In this document: positions 26,725 through 36,304 of the stretch, piece by piece
Layout: every line of letters starts with the position of its first letter
Numbering within the stretch: the stretch's first letter is position 1
Assembly (NCBI GenBank): GCA_025869365.1
Contig: JAOZVV010000025.1
Span: 16,281 to 80,280 of the forward strand
DNA: 64,000 nt
Direction: 5' to 3'
From: Pseudonocardia sp.
GTDB taxonomy: Bacteria; Actinomycetota; Actinomycetes; Mycobacteriales; Pseudonocardiaceae
The notes under the pieces: generated by a model
Told to the model about the DNA's origin: nothing
Databases searched by the model: none
The model's input: the letters and a program-made list of their open reading frames with translations, nothing else
Translations under genes and position numbers: made by a program

Positions 26725-27786
26725 CTACCTTCCGATTTCCCTGAACGGTGGCGTTCCGCCCCGACGGTCCGTGCCGACCCCCACCAGGCGATCGCATTTC
26801 GCCGCGACGACATCGGGCCGGACGGTGAGCCATGCCGTCTCCGGCACCCGACCCTCGGCCCAGGAGACGAGGGCCGCGGGCAGATCCGCGCCGGCGACCT
26901 GGGAGAACGGGTAACCGCCCCCGAACCGCGGGTTCAGCTCCAGGACGTAGGGCTGCCCGTCGCCGACGAACACGTCGCAGTCGAGGTTGCCGACGTGGCC
27001 GAGCTGGCGGCCCAGGACCTCGCCGAGCTTGCGCAGCTGATCGTCGTCGACCGTCATGGCCCGGTCCGTCTCGCCGGCCCGCATCGACAGCTTCCGTTTC
27101 GCGAACGTCGTGACGTGCCTGCCCGCCAGGTCGTTGACGACGTCCAGGCCGTGTTCCTGCCCGGAGAGGTGCTCCTGCACCAGCACGGACCGCCCCGGGT
27201 CCGCGTCGCTCATCCCGGCGATGATGGTCCGCCGGATCCGGATCTCGGTGAGCCGGAACGCGAGCTCGAGCTCCTCGAGGTCCCGGGGGTACTCGATCCC
27301 GATCGACGCCGTTCCCCAGCGGGGCTTCACCACGACCGGGAACGTGAGCTCGCCCTCGGCCAGCGCCGCGCGGGCGTCGGCCAGGGACAGGTACGTCCGC
27401 GGAGCGGGCAGGCCCAGGCCCGTCAGGAACCGGTGGGTCGCCCACTTGTCCGTGCAGGTGTCGATCACCGCGGGCGTGGAGACCACCGGGATCGTGCCGA
27501 TCGCCAGGAACTCGTCGCGACGGCGGGCGAGGATCGGCAGTTCGAGGTCGTTGAGGGAGACCACCAGCCGGACCCGGTGCTCCGCGCACAGGGCCAGCAG
27601 GTGGTCGACGTAGTCCGGCCTGCCGACCGGTGGCACGACGAGTGCGGTGTCCGCCTCCTGCATGGCGGGGGCATCGGGGTCGGTGTCCGCGGCGAGGACC
27701 CGGCCGGTGCCGCGCACCGCGTCCCGGAAGTACTCCACCAGGTAGTTGCGGCGCCCCGCACACGTCAGGAGGACGTTCGTGGTCAT
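26725..27786 (-). CDS. ATP-grasp domain ligase (carbamoyl-phosphate-synthase-like)
   Basis: NVLLTCAGRRNYLVEYFRDAV...TDKWATHRFLTGLGLPAPRTY...FPVVVKPRWGTASIGI...VQEHLSGQEHGLDVVND...YVLELNPRFGGGYPFSQVAGADLPAAL. Confidence 0.9.
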   Translation of the reverse strand: MTTNVLLTCAGRRNYLVEYFRDAVRGTGRVLAADTDPDAPAMQEADTALVVPPVGRPDYVDHLLALCAEHRVRLVVSLNDLELPILARRRDEFLAIGTIPVVSTPAVIDTCTDKWATHRFLTGLGLPAPRTYLSLADARAALAEGELTFPVVVKPRWGTASIGIEYPRDLEELELAFRLTEIRIRRTIIAGMSDADPGRSVLVQEHLSGQEHGLDVVNDLAGRHVTTFAKRKLSMRAGETDRAMTVDDDQLRKLGEVLGRQLGHVGNLDCDVFVGDGQPYVLELNPRFGGGYPFSQVAGADLPAALVSWAEGRVPETAWLTVRPDVVAAKCDRLVGVGTDRRGGTPPFREIGR

Positions 27787-27821
27787 GTCAGATGCATCCC
27801 GGGTCGGCGTCGGAGAGGTGG

Positions 27822-29060
27822 TCAGAAGGTGTAGGTCGCGAAGACGTCGTCGATCTGCTCACGTCGTCTGAGCACCTCGAAGCGGTCTGAGCCCCGATCG
27901 TGGGTGATGATGCAGGGAGCCGGGCGGATGAACGGTGGCTTCATGACGATCGTGTACGCGCCGACGTTGTCGAACAGTGCGTAGTCCCCGGGACCCAGCC
28001 GGCCGGAGTACCCCTCGAACAGCACGTCGTGTTCCATGCAGGTGTACCCGACGACGTCGATCCCGTCGTACTCCTCGCGAACCGCTTCGTCGGGCGAGCC
28101 GACGACCGTCATCGGCATGGTCTTCCCGTGCAGGGTCGGCTTGATGGTGTGGATGCTGCCGGAGGCGAGGGCGACCGACCGGGACCGGACCCGCTTCACG
28201 GTCACGATCCGGGCGACGAACGTCATCACGTCCGCGGTCAGCGCGGATCCCGGTTCGACGATCAGCTCGGGACCCGATCCGCCCGGATAGGTCGCGGCCA
28301 CCTCGGATGCGACGGCCTCCGCGTAGTCCTCGTAGCGGGGAACCGGACCCGCGAACTGCCGGCGCAGCGCGGGGCTCATCCTGCTGAAGTACCCGCCGCC
28401 CAGGTTGAGGAAGCGGGGAGGGGAGTCCGGGAAGTTCTCCACGGCCAACTCCAGCATGCGCTTGGTGCGCAGGGAGTAGGACTCCACGCTGCGATGCCCG
28501 GTCGAGGCGTGGAAGTGCAGTCCGGCGAGGTCGCAGGTGGACACGCGGCGCAGTCGGTCCAGCGCCTGCCGGAACTCCGGCGCCTCGACGTCGAAGCCGA
28601 ACCTCGACACCCGGTCCGTCCCGATGTCGATGTTGCAGCGCAGGGCGACCGTCAGCGGCCGGTCCGGGGCCCGGGCGGCGATCCGCTCGACGATGTCGAT
28701 CTCCGCGGCCGAGTCCAGGTTGCAGGTCGCCCCCTCGAGGAGGGCCAGTTCCAGATCGTCGGCGGTCTTGTACGGGCCGTTGAAGATGATCCGCGCCGGC
28801 GGGACGCCGATGCGCCGGGCGAGGTCGTACTCCATGCGGGAGACGACCTCGGCGTACCCGCCCAGGGCGAGCACCCGCTGGCACAGCCGCGGCAGGTAGT
28901 TCGTCTTGTACGAGTAGCCGATCCGGGTGTTCGGGTAGATCGCCCGGAAGGCGTCCAGGAAGTGGTGGAAGTTGTCCTCGAACGCATCGACGTCCACGTA
29001 GAAGAACGAGTCCCCGTACTGCTCGTCCAGTGTCCTGAGAAGGTCCCACGAGAATTCCAT
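27822..29060 (-). CDS. Fold-III PLP-dependent decarboxylase (DAP/ornithine decarboxylase-like)
   Basis: IGYSYKTNYLPRLC (PLP Lys), GLHFHASTG, FLNLGGGYF, LIVEPGSALTAD, VVGYTCMEHDVLF, DYALFDNVGAYTIVM. Confidence 0.92.
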   Translation of the reverse strand: MEFSWDLLRTLDEQYGDSFFYVDVDAFEDNFHHFLDAFRAIYPNTRIGYSYKTNYLPRLCQRVLALGGYAEVVSRMEYDLARRIGVPPARIIFNGPYKTADDLELALLEGATCNLDSAAEIDIVERIAARAPDRPLTVALRCNIDIGTDRVSRFGFDVEAPEFRQALDRLRRVSTCDLAGLHFHASTGHRSVESYSLRTKRMLELAVENFPDSPPRFLNLGGGYFSRMSPALRRQFAGPVPRYEDYAEAVASEVAATYPGGSGPELIVEPGSALTADVMTFVARIVTVKRVRSRSVALASGSIHTIKPTLHGKTMPMTVVGSPDEAVREEYDGIDVVGYTCMEHDVLFEGYSGRLGPGDYALFDNVGAYTIVMKPPFIRPAPCIITHDRGSDRFEVLRRREQIDDVFATYTF

Positions 29061-29357
29061 GAGGCTCGTCGTCCCTGCCTTCCGGGTCGAGTCGTCCGCA
29101 GTGGATGGCCGTCACGCAGTCGCGTGCGGCCGACCGGATCATCGACGGTGAAGATCCTGGGGGACCTGAGCTCCGGCTGTACGAATACTCGGCGGCAACC
29201 GAGCGATCGTTACGGCGTGGATCAGATGCGTTTCGACGGAGTAAACACCTCGCCAATCCGGTTACTCTCGTCATTTGATCCGGAACTCAGCGTGTGCAGG
29301 ATTGGCGCCGAACCGGTCGGCGCGGGGCCGAAACATCTCCCGCGGGAATGATCGTGA

Positions 29358-30053
29358 TCAGGGTGAGATCATCGTGTCAGCCGTCCGGGCCGGCGCACCC
29401 GCACCCCGCGGACGCGACCGCGGGACGGCGTCGATGAGCAGGGCGATCGTGAGGACGACGACGACCGCCGTGGCGAACCCGCCGACGGTGTCCGTCGGGT
29501 AGTGGAGACCGTGCGAGAGCAGGGAGAACGCCATCAGCATCCCGCTCAGGAGTACCCCGGTCACGGCCACGGCGGCGGCCGTCCGCAGGGGGGAGCGGGC
29601 GAGGCCGACGACCATCACCGCGACGACCGTGGAGACCGCGGTGATCCCGGCGGTATGTCCGCTCGGGAAGGCGAGATCTCCCATGAAGGTCCGGCCGACC
29701 AGGGGTTTCAGGAGCACCGTCGCCGCACCGGCCGCACCGGGACCGAGGAGGGCGAGGGCGGCCATGCGCGGTCTCCCCCGGAGGAGGGCGAACACGGCGA
29801 GGACCATTCCCGCGATAAGGACGGGAGGGGGATCGCCCAACCTGATGACGACAGGGGAGATCGGAGAATCGGGCGGTGTACCGGCCATGATCGCGTCGAT
29901 GATCGCGGAGTCGACGCGTCCGCCGGTGGATGCGGAACGGTACCTGAGTCCCAAGAGGGAGATCAATGCCGCCATTCCGAGTACGACCGTTGCTGCGAAC
30001 GGCCGGAGCGGTTCGGGAACAAGTGGTGAGTCCGCCGACGGTGGGTGGGGCAC
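29358..30053 (-). CDS. PAP2 family membrane phosphatase
   Basis: KPLVGRTFMGDLAFPSGHTAGITAVSTVVAVM...LSHGLHYPTDTVGGFATAV. Confidence 0.9.
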   Translation of the reverse strand: MPHPPSADSPLVPEPLRPFAATVVLGMAALISLLGLRYRSASTGGRVDSAIIDAIMAGTPPDSPISPVVIRLGDPPPVLIAGMVLAVFALLRGRPRMAALALLGPGAAGAATVLLKPLVGRTFMGDLAFPSGHTAGITAVSTVVAVMVVGLARSPLRTAAAVAVTGVLLSGMLMAFSLLSHGLHYPTDTVGGFATAVVVVLTIALLIDAVPRSRPRGAGAPARTADTMISP

Positions 30054-30113
30054 ATCAGCAGAGTAGGCAGAGCGGGCGCGCCGGTGAACGAATTCGGAAA
30101 TCGCGTGACCGGC

Positions 30114-30956
30114 TCACCCGGCTGCGAGATATCCGGCCAGGCTCCGCCGCCAGTCCGGCAGCACGACTCCCGCCTTCGCGGCCTTGTCCAGGTCCAGCAC
30201 GCTGTTCGACGGGCGGGCCGCGGCGGCGGGCTTGTCCGCGAAGTACTCCGTGGTGCTCGTGTCCCGGACGTCGGACTCCGGTCGTCCGGCGTGGGCGTAG
30301 ACGGCGCGGGCGACATCCGCCCAGCTCGCGGGTTCGCCGGTGTTCGTGACGTTGTACGTGCCGGGCTCCGCGTCGGCGTCGAGCAGGGCCAGGATCCCGG
30401 CGGCGAGGTCCGTGGCGAAGGTGGGCCGGCCGATCTGGTCCGCGACGACGGCGGGGGAGACGCCCCGCCCGGCGAGCCCGAGCATGGTGCGCACGAAGTT
30501 GCCGCCCGCCCCGACGACCCACGTCGTGCGCACGAGGTGGTGCCGCGGCGCGAGCGTCACCGCGATGTCGCCCGCCGCCTTCGACGCCCCGTAGACGCTG
30601 AGCGGGGACAGCGGCGCGGTCTCGGGGATCGGGCCGTCGTGCGCGCCGTCGAAGACGTACTCGCTGGACACGTGGACGAGGCGCAGGTCGTGGTCGCGGG
30701 CGGCGCGCGCGAGGTTGGCCGGGCCGACGGCGTTGACCCGCCAGGCCGCGACGCGCCCCTCTGGGGTCTCGGCGGCGTCGACCGCGGTGTAGGCGGCCGC
30801 GTTGAGGACCGTGTCGTGGCCGGACCAGTCGAAGGCGGCGACGGCGTCCGCGTCGGTGATGTCCAGCTCGGTGCGGGACAGGGCGGTGGCACCCGGGACC
30901 GCGGTGGCCAGTGCCGAACCGAGCTGGCCCCCCGAACCTACGATGATCACTCGCAT
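30114..30956 (-). CDS. rmlD: dTDP-4-dehydrorhamnose reductase
   Basis: MRVIIVGSGGQLGSALATAVPG...DTVLNAAAYTAVDAAE...VHVSSEYVFDGAHDGPIPETAPLSPLSVYGASKAAGD. Confidence 0.95.
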   Translation of the reverse strand: MRVIIVGSGGQLGSALATAVPGATALSRTELDITDADAVAAFDWSGHDTVLNAAAYTAVDAAETPEGRVAAWRVNAVGPANLARAARDHDLRLVHVSSEYVFDGAHDGPIPETAPLSPLSVYGASKAAGDIAVTLAPRHHLVRTTWVVGAGGNFVRTMLGLAGRGVSPAVVADQIGRPTFATDLAAGILALLDADAEPGTYNVTNTGEPASWADVARAVYAHAGRPESDVRDTSTTEYFADKPAAAARPSNSVLDLDKAAKAGVVLPDWRRSLAGYLAAG

Positions 30957-30976
30957 GGGTGGCTACTCTGCCGCGT

Positions 30977-31954
30977 ATGCGGGTGGTGGTGACGGGTGGG
31001 GCCGGGTTCATCGGGTCGAACTTCGTGCGGCGGGCGGTGTCGGGGGTCTACCCGGGCCTGGCCGGCGCGGAGGTGGTGGTGCTGGACCTGCTGACCTACG
31101 CGGGAACCCTGACGAACCTGTCCGGGGTGATGGACCGGGTGGAGTTCGTGGAGGGCGACATCCGGGACCCGGCGCTCGTGGGATCGGTGCTGCGCGGCAC
31201 GGACCTGGTGGTGCACTTCGCGGCGGAGTCGCACGTGGACCGCTCGATCACGGGCGCGGCGGACTTCGTGTCGACCAACGTCGTCGGCACGCAGGTGTTG
31301 TTGCAGGCCGCGGCGGATGCGGGCGTCGGCAGGTTCGTGCACGTGTCCACGGACGAGGTGTACGGCTCGATCGAGACCGGTTCGTGGGCGGAGACGTGGC
31401 CGCTGGAGCCCAACTCGCCGTACTCGGCGTCCAAGGCCTCGTCGGACCTGCTGGCGCGGGCGTACCACCGCACCCACGGGCTGGACGTCCGCATCACCCG
31501 GTGCTCGAACAACTACGGACCGCACCAGTTCCCGGAGAAGGTCATCCCGCTGTTCGTGTCCAACCTCCTCGACGGCAAGCGGGTCCCGCTCTACGGGGAC
31601 GGGCTGAACGTGCGGGACTGGCTGCACGTCGACGACCACTGCGCGGGGATCGCGCTGGTCGCCGCGGCCGGCCGGGCGGGGGAGGTCTACAACATCGGCG
31701 GCGGGACCGAGCTGACGAACAAGGAGCTCACCCACCTGCTCCTCGACGCCGTGGGCGCGGACGAGTCGATGATCGAGCCGGTGCAGGACCGCAAGGGGCA
31801 CGACCGCCGGTACTCGGTGGACTGGTCGAAGATCCACGACGAGCTGGGGTACTCCCCGGCGGTGCCGTTCGAGAGCGGGCTGGCGCAGGTGGTGGCGTGG
31901 TACCGGGACAACCGGTCCTGGTGGGAGCCCCTCAAGGCGGGGGCGCACCGATGA
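30977..31954 (+). CDS. rmlB: dTDP-glucose 4,6-dehydratase
   Basis: MRVVVTGGAGFIGSNFVRRAV...HFAAESHVDRSITGAADFVSTNVVGTQVLL...VSTDEVYGSIETGSW...CSNNYGPHQFPEKVIPLF. Confidence 0.97.
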   Translation: MRVVVTGGAGFIGSNFVRRAVSGVYPGLAGAEVVVLDLLTYAGTLTNLSGVMDRVEFVEGDIRDPALVGSVLRGTDLVVHFAAESHVDRSITGAADFVSTNVVGTQVLLQAAADAGVGRFVHVSTDEVYGSIETGSWAETWPLEPNSPYSASKASSDLLARAYHRTHGLDVRITRCSNNYGPHQFPEKVIPLFVSNLLDGKRVPLYGDGLNVRDWLHVDDHCAGIALVAAAGRAGEVYNIGGGTELTNKELTHLLLDAVGADESMIEPVQDRKGHDRRYSVDWSKIHDELGYSPAVPFESGLAQVVAWYRDNRSWWEPLKAGAHR

Positions 31955-32550
31955 AGGCCGCCGAACTGGTCGTCCCCGGCGCGTGGGTGTTCGAACCGCC
32001 GTCGTTCCCGGACTCCCGCGGGGTGTTCGCGGCCCCGTTCCAGGGCGCGGTGTTCCGCGAGGCGCTGGGCTTCGAGCTGACCGTGGCGCAGACGAACCAT
32101 TCGCGCTCGGCCCGCGGTGTGGTGCGGGGCGTGCACTTCGCGGACACGCCGCCGGGCCAGGCGAAGTACGTGTACTGCCCGTCGGGTCGACTGCTGGACG
32201 TGATCGTGGACGTGCGGGTGGGGTCGCCGACGTTCGGTGAGCACGTGGCGGTGGAGCTGGACTCGACCTCGATGCGGGCGGTCTACGTCTCGGAGGGCCT
32301 GGGGCATGCCTTCGTGGCGTTGTCCGAGAACACGGTGATGGCGTACCTGTGTTCGACGGGCTACAGCCCGGGTTCCGAGCACGGGGTGTCCCCGCTGGAC
32401 CCGGCGCTGGGCCTGCCCTGGCCCGAGGACCTCGCCCCGATCCTGTCGGACAAGGACCGGGACGCGCCGTCCCTGGCCGAGGCGCGGGCGCAGGGGCTGT
32501 TGCCCACCTTCGACGCCTGTTCCCGCTGGTACGAGGATCTCCGCCGCTGA
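31951..32550 (+). CDS. rmlC: dTDP-4-dehydrorhamnose 3,5-epimerase
   Basis: FPDSRGVFAAPF...QTNHSRSARGVVRGVHFADTPPGQAKYVYCPSGRLLDVIVDVRVGSPTFG; ATGA overlap with rmlB. Confidence 0.95.
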   Translation: MKAAELVVPGAWVFEPPSFPDSRGVFAAPFQGAVFREALGFELTVAQTNHSRSARGVVRGVHFADTPPGQAKYVYCPSGRLLDVIVDVRVGSPTFGEHVAVELDSTSMRAVYVSEGLGHAFVALSENTVMAYLCSTGYSPGSEHGVSPLDPALGLPWPEDLAPILSDKDRDAPSLAEARAQGLLPTFDACSRWYEDLRR

Positions 32551-32564
32551 GCCCCGCGGGCTGT

Positions 32565-33938
32565 TCAGCCCCGTGCCGGGCTGCGGTCCCCGATCGCGTC
32601 CAGCTCCCGGCCCAGCGCCCGCTCCGCGGACTCGAACGCGGCCAGCCCCAGCACCTCGGGGGACAGGGCGCGGACCCGCGCGTTCGTGAGCACCGGGTTG
32701 TTCTGCGCGAGGCCGACCACGATCCCGTCGACGGCGGTGAGCGTGCGGACCCGCACCCCGTCGGCGAGCTCGGCGTCGGCCAGCGCCTTGCCGATCGCCT
32801 CGTGCACCGAGTCCGACGGCGGCCGCAGCCGCGTCCCCGCGGCGTCCTCGGGGGACAGCCCGTGCAGCAGCGGGGACCAGCGGTCGTCGAGGTTCTCCAG
32901 GTCCAGCGGCAGCAGGGACGTCGAGCTCCGCACGGGCGTCACCCAGAGCTCCTCGACCCAGGTCCACTCCGAGTAGAAGCGCCGCTCCGACGCCGCCCGC
33001 TCGACCTCCGAGACCGGGGCCTCGCTCGGTGTCCAGCGGGGTGCGGGTGTGGAGTCGTTCAGGACCCGGCGGGCGACGAGCCGGTGGCCGGGATCCGGCC
33101 CGGAGCCCGGCCCGCCGTCCTCCTGTTCGAGTGCCTCGTCGTCCGGCTCCTGCGTCGCCGGAGGCGAGACGCTGAGCAGCAGCAGCTCGACCGTCACGCC
33201 GACCGCGAGCCCCTGGCCGTCCGCCCGCGTCACGAAGTACCGGGGGCCTCCCGGCGCGACGCCCGCGCCGAGCACCCGGTCCAGCACCCGGCGCAGCTGG
33301 ACGATCTCCGCCTGCTGTTCCCGGAAGCGCCGCTGGAACCCGAACAGCCAGCTCTTCGTCCGCTCCTCGGCCTCCTCGCCGGAGCCCGTGACGAGCGCGC
33401 GCACGGACGCGTCGCCCTGCCGGGAGCGGCGCATCGCGAACCAGCCGGCCAGCGCGGCCGCCAGCAGGGCGACCAGGACCGCCCCGACGGCCACCGGCCA
33501 GTTCCCGGCCCACCAGCCGACGGGCGCCACCTCGGCGGACGGCGCGGGCTGCGGCAACGGCGCGGGTGCGGCGGGCACCGGCCGGCCCGCGCGGAAGAGC
33601 CCCGTGGCGGCGGCCTGGTTCCCCGCGTCGATCCGCAGTGCGGCCTGGTACGCCTCGACAGCGGCCGGGAGGTTCCCGGTGCGCTCGGCGGCCGAGCCGC
33701 GGGCGGCCTCGGTGAAGGCCTCCTGGTACCGCTCGCCCACCGTGCCGAGCCCGGTACCGGCGCAGCTGCCCTCGTCGATCGTCTGGGCCCGGGCGTAGAG
33801 CTCCGCGGCCTGGGCGAGCTGGCCCTGGGGGACGAGCGCGGCCGCCTGGTCGCACAGCGGGGTGGGCGCGGAACAGGCCGTGACCAGGGTCAGCGCCGCA
33901 GCGAGGGCCCCGGCCAGCGCGAGGCGCCCGAGATGCAT
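32565..33938 (-). CDS. Lipoprotein with TPR-like N-terminal region, internal TM and cytoplasmic domain (hypothetical)
   Basis: Lipobox-like TLVTACSA; repeat-like AAELYARAQTIDEG...AVEAYQAALRIDAGN; TM VGAVLVALLAAALAGWFAM. Confidence 0.65.
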   Translation of the reverse strand: MHLGRLALAGALAAALTLVTACSAPTPLCDQAAALVPQGQLAQAAELYARAQTIDEGSCAGTGLGTVGERYQEAFTEAARGSAAERTGNLPAAVEAYQAALRIDAGNQAAATGLFRAGRPVPAAPAPLPQPAPSAEVAPVGWWAGNWPVAVGAVLVALLAAALAGWFAMRRSRQGDASVRALVTGSGEEAEERTKSWLFGFQRRFREQQAEIVQLRRVLDRVLGAGVAPGGPRYFVTRADGQGLAVGVTVELLLLSVSPPATQEPDDEALEQEDGGPGSGPDPGHRLVARRVLNDSTPAPRWTPSEAPVSEVERAASERRFYSEWTWVEELWVTPVRSSTSLLPLDLENLDDRWSPLLHGLSPEDAAGTRLRPPSDSVHEAIGKALADAELADGVRVRTLTAVDGIVVGLAQNNPVLTNARVRALSPEVLGLAAFESAERALGRELDAIGDRSPARG

Positions 33939-34006
33939 GGGCCCATGGTCGTCGGAGGGGGCCTGCCGGGACAAGGTGCGATGGTGAACGATCCGGGGCC
34001 GGTCGG

Positions 34007-35203
34007 TCACGCTCGGTGGACGCGCACGGGTATCGATGCCCAGGCCCGCAGGGTGTTGTTGAGCTGCCGTTCACCGTCGCCGACCTGCCGGATCGAGGCC
34101 ACCCGCGCGGCCAGCGCGGTCAGCAGCGCCTCCGCCTCCAGCCGGGCGACGTGCTGGCCGACGCACTGGTGCAGACCCATCCCGAACCCGACGTGCCCGG
34201 ACGGGTCCCGGCCGAGGTCGAAGGCGTCCGGGTCCGCCCAGCGCCGGGGATCGCGGTTGGCGGCGCCGAGGAACATGAGGACCTTGCCGCCGTCCGGGAT
34301 CACCGTCCCCCCGATCTCCACGTCCCTGGTGGCGGTCCGGAAGAAGGTCTGCACCGGGGACTGCCAGCGCACGGCCTCGTCGAAGGCGACCCGCGCCAGC
34401 TGCGGGCGCTCGCGCAGGCGCCGCCACTGCGCGGGGTGGGTCGCGAACGCGTGCAGCACCGCCGCGAGGCCGTGCACCGTCGTGTCGATGCCCGCGGACA
34501 GCAGCGAGCGCACGACCAGCGGGGCCTGCTCCGGGGTGATCTCCCCGCGGTCGGCGGCCGCCCAGACCGCGGCGCCGAACCCGTCGCCGGACAGTGCCTC
34601 CCGAGCGCACTGGCCGGCGACCCGGGCCCCGAGCTCGGGCGCCCGCGGCCTGCCCGCCTCGACGAGCGCGTTGGCCGGGCCGAAGGCGTTGAACAGATGG
34701 TTGCCGTAGGGCAGGAGGTTCTCCCGGCCGTCCGGGCCCAGCCCCACCGCGTCCGGGAAGACGCGAAGCGGAAAGGCCTCGGCGAGCGCGGGGACGGCGT
34801 CGAACTCGTCGGGGCCGGCCAGGACCTCGTCGACGAGCGCCTCGGCGTCGGCGGACCACCGCTCGCGGAGCGAGCGCAGCACCCGGGGGCCCAGGACCGC
34901 CGACAGCACCCGGCGCGGGGCGTCGTGGCGTGGCGGATCGGACTCCAGGAGCAGGCTGGGCGGTCGCCAGGGCTTCTCGAGGCGGAAGTTCGACAGCCCC
35001 ACCCCGGCCCCGGACTGCAGGCCCTGCCAGTTCGTGAGTGCGGCGTGCACCTGCTCGTGACGGCCGAACGCGTGGACGCCGTGGCTGGTCAGGTAGACCA
35101 CGGGACCGGCCTCGCGAAGCCGCTCCTGGAACGGCAGGGGATCGGCGAGGACCTCGGGGGAGAAGGGGTCGACGGTGGTGGTGGGCACGGCCGCGAGGCT
35201 CAC
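34007..35203 (-). CDS. Cytochrome P450
   Basis: LLSAGIDTTVHGLA (I helix), ExxR in FDEAVRWQSP region, heme loop GHVGFGMGLHQCVGQHVARLE; GTG start at 35203. Confidence 0.95.
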   Translation of the reverse strand: MSLAAVPTTTVDPFSPEVLADPLPFQERLREAGPVVYLTSHGVHAFGRHEQVHAALTNWQGLQSGAGVGLSNFRLEKPWRPPSLLLESDPPRHDAPRRVLSAVLGPRVLRSLRERWSADAEALVDEVLAGPDEFDAVPALAEAFPLRVFPDAVGLGPDGRENLLPYGNHLFNAFGPANALVEAGRPRAPELGARVAGQCAREALSGDGFGAAVWAAADRGEITPEQAPLVVRSLLSAGIDTTVHGLAAVLHAFATHPAQWRRLRERPQLARVAFDEAVRWQSPVQTFFRTATRDVEIGGTVIPDGGKVLMFLGAANRDPRRWADPDAFDLGRDPSGHVGFGMGLHQCVGQHVARLEAEALLTALAARVASIRQVGDGERQLNNTLRAWASIPVRVHRA

Positions 35204-35211
35204 GGGAGCTC

Positions 35212-36158
35212 CTAGAGGTCGAGGACGAGCCGGTCGCCGAGGGAGCGCGAGACGCAGACGAACATGCAGTCCCCCGCGGCGCGCTCGGCGTCGTCGAGGA
35301 TCGAGTCGCGGTGCTCCGGGAGTCCCGCGAGGACGTCGGTCTCGCACGTGCCGCACAGGCCCTGCCGGCAGGAGGAGAGCACCTCGACACCCGCCTTCCC
35401 GAGTGCCTCGAGCACCGACAGGTCCGGGGGGACCGTGACGGTCCCGCCGGTCCGGGCCAGCTCGACGTCGAACGGGGTGGTGCGGGACGGCGCGCCCTGC
35501 TCCCGCGCGACGAACCGTTCGGTCCGCAGCGCGAACGGCGGCCAGGCCGCACAGATCCGCTCGACGGCGTCCAGCAGCGGGCCGGGGCCGCAGCAGTAGA
35601 CCTTCGTGGCGGGGTCCGGTGCACCGAGCCAGCGGGGCAGGTCGATCAGCCCGCACTCGTCCTGCGGGACGACGTGGACCCGCTCGCCGTGGACGGCGAG
35701 CTCGTCCAGGAACGCCATCGACCCGCGGGTGCGGCCGCCGTAGACGAGTGTCCAGTCCGCGCCGAGCAGCTCCGCCTGGTGGACCATCGGCAGCAGCGGC
35801 GTGATCCCGATCCCGCCCGCGACGAAGAGGTAACGCGAGGCCGGGACCAGCGGGAAGTTGTTCCGGGGGCCGCCGAGGCCGACGAGGTCGCCGACCGCGA
35901 GCACGTCGTGGACGTACGCGGAGCCGCCTCGCCCGGCGACCTCGCGGAGCACCCCGACCCGGTAGGTCTCGGCGTCCCAGCGGTTCCCGCACAGCGAGTA
36001 CTGGCGGGTCAAGCCGTTCGGCAGGATCAGGTCGACGTGCGCGCCCGGCGCCAGTCCGGCAGGCGGCCGCCGTCCGGCCTCGCGAGGGTCAGGGTCACGA
36101 CGCCGTCCGCCGCGGTCGCCTTGCCGGCGATCCTGAGCTCGAGTGCCTTCTCCGGCAT
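35212..36158 (-). pseudogene. VanB/PDR-like ferredoxin reductase with C-terminal 2Fe-2S domain; apparent frameshift near codon 35
   Basis: MPEKALELRIAGKATAADGVVTLTLARPDGGRLP from ATG 36158 in one frame, then GLAPGAHVDLILPNGLTRQYSLCG...SCRQGLCGTCETDVLAG in another; switch at about 36051-36062. Confidence 0.75.
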
Positions 36159-36304
36159 CACGGCCTCCCGTCGTCGTCGGGTGCACCGAGCATGCGGCGC
36201 CGGGAGGGATGGTCACCAGGGCCCTCCCATCCACCGGGAGACCTCGTGGGACGGCGGGTGCACTCCGTCGTGTGGCCGCCGGTCCGGTGGTGTATCACCA
36301 CACG

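Noticed and set aside
29348-29372. ATGATC...GATCAT inverted repeat as a terminator at the 3' end of the PAP2 gene
   Set aside because: Only 6-bp AT-rich stem; too weak to call
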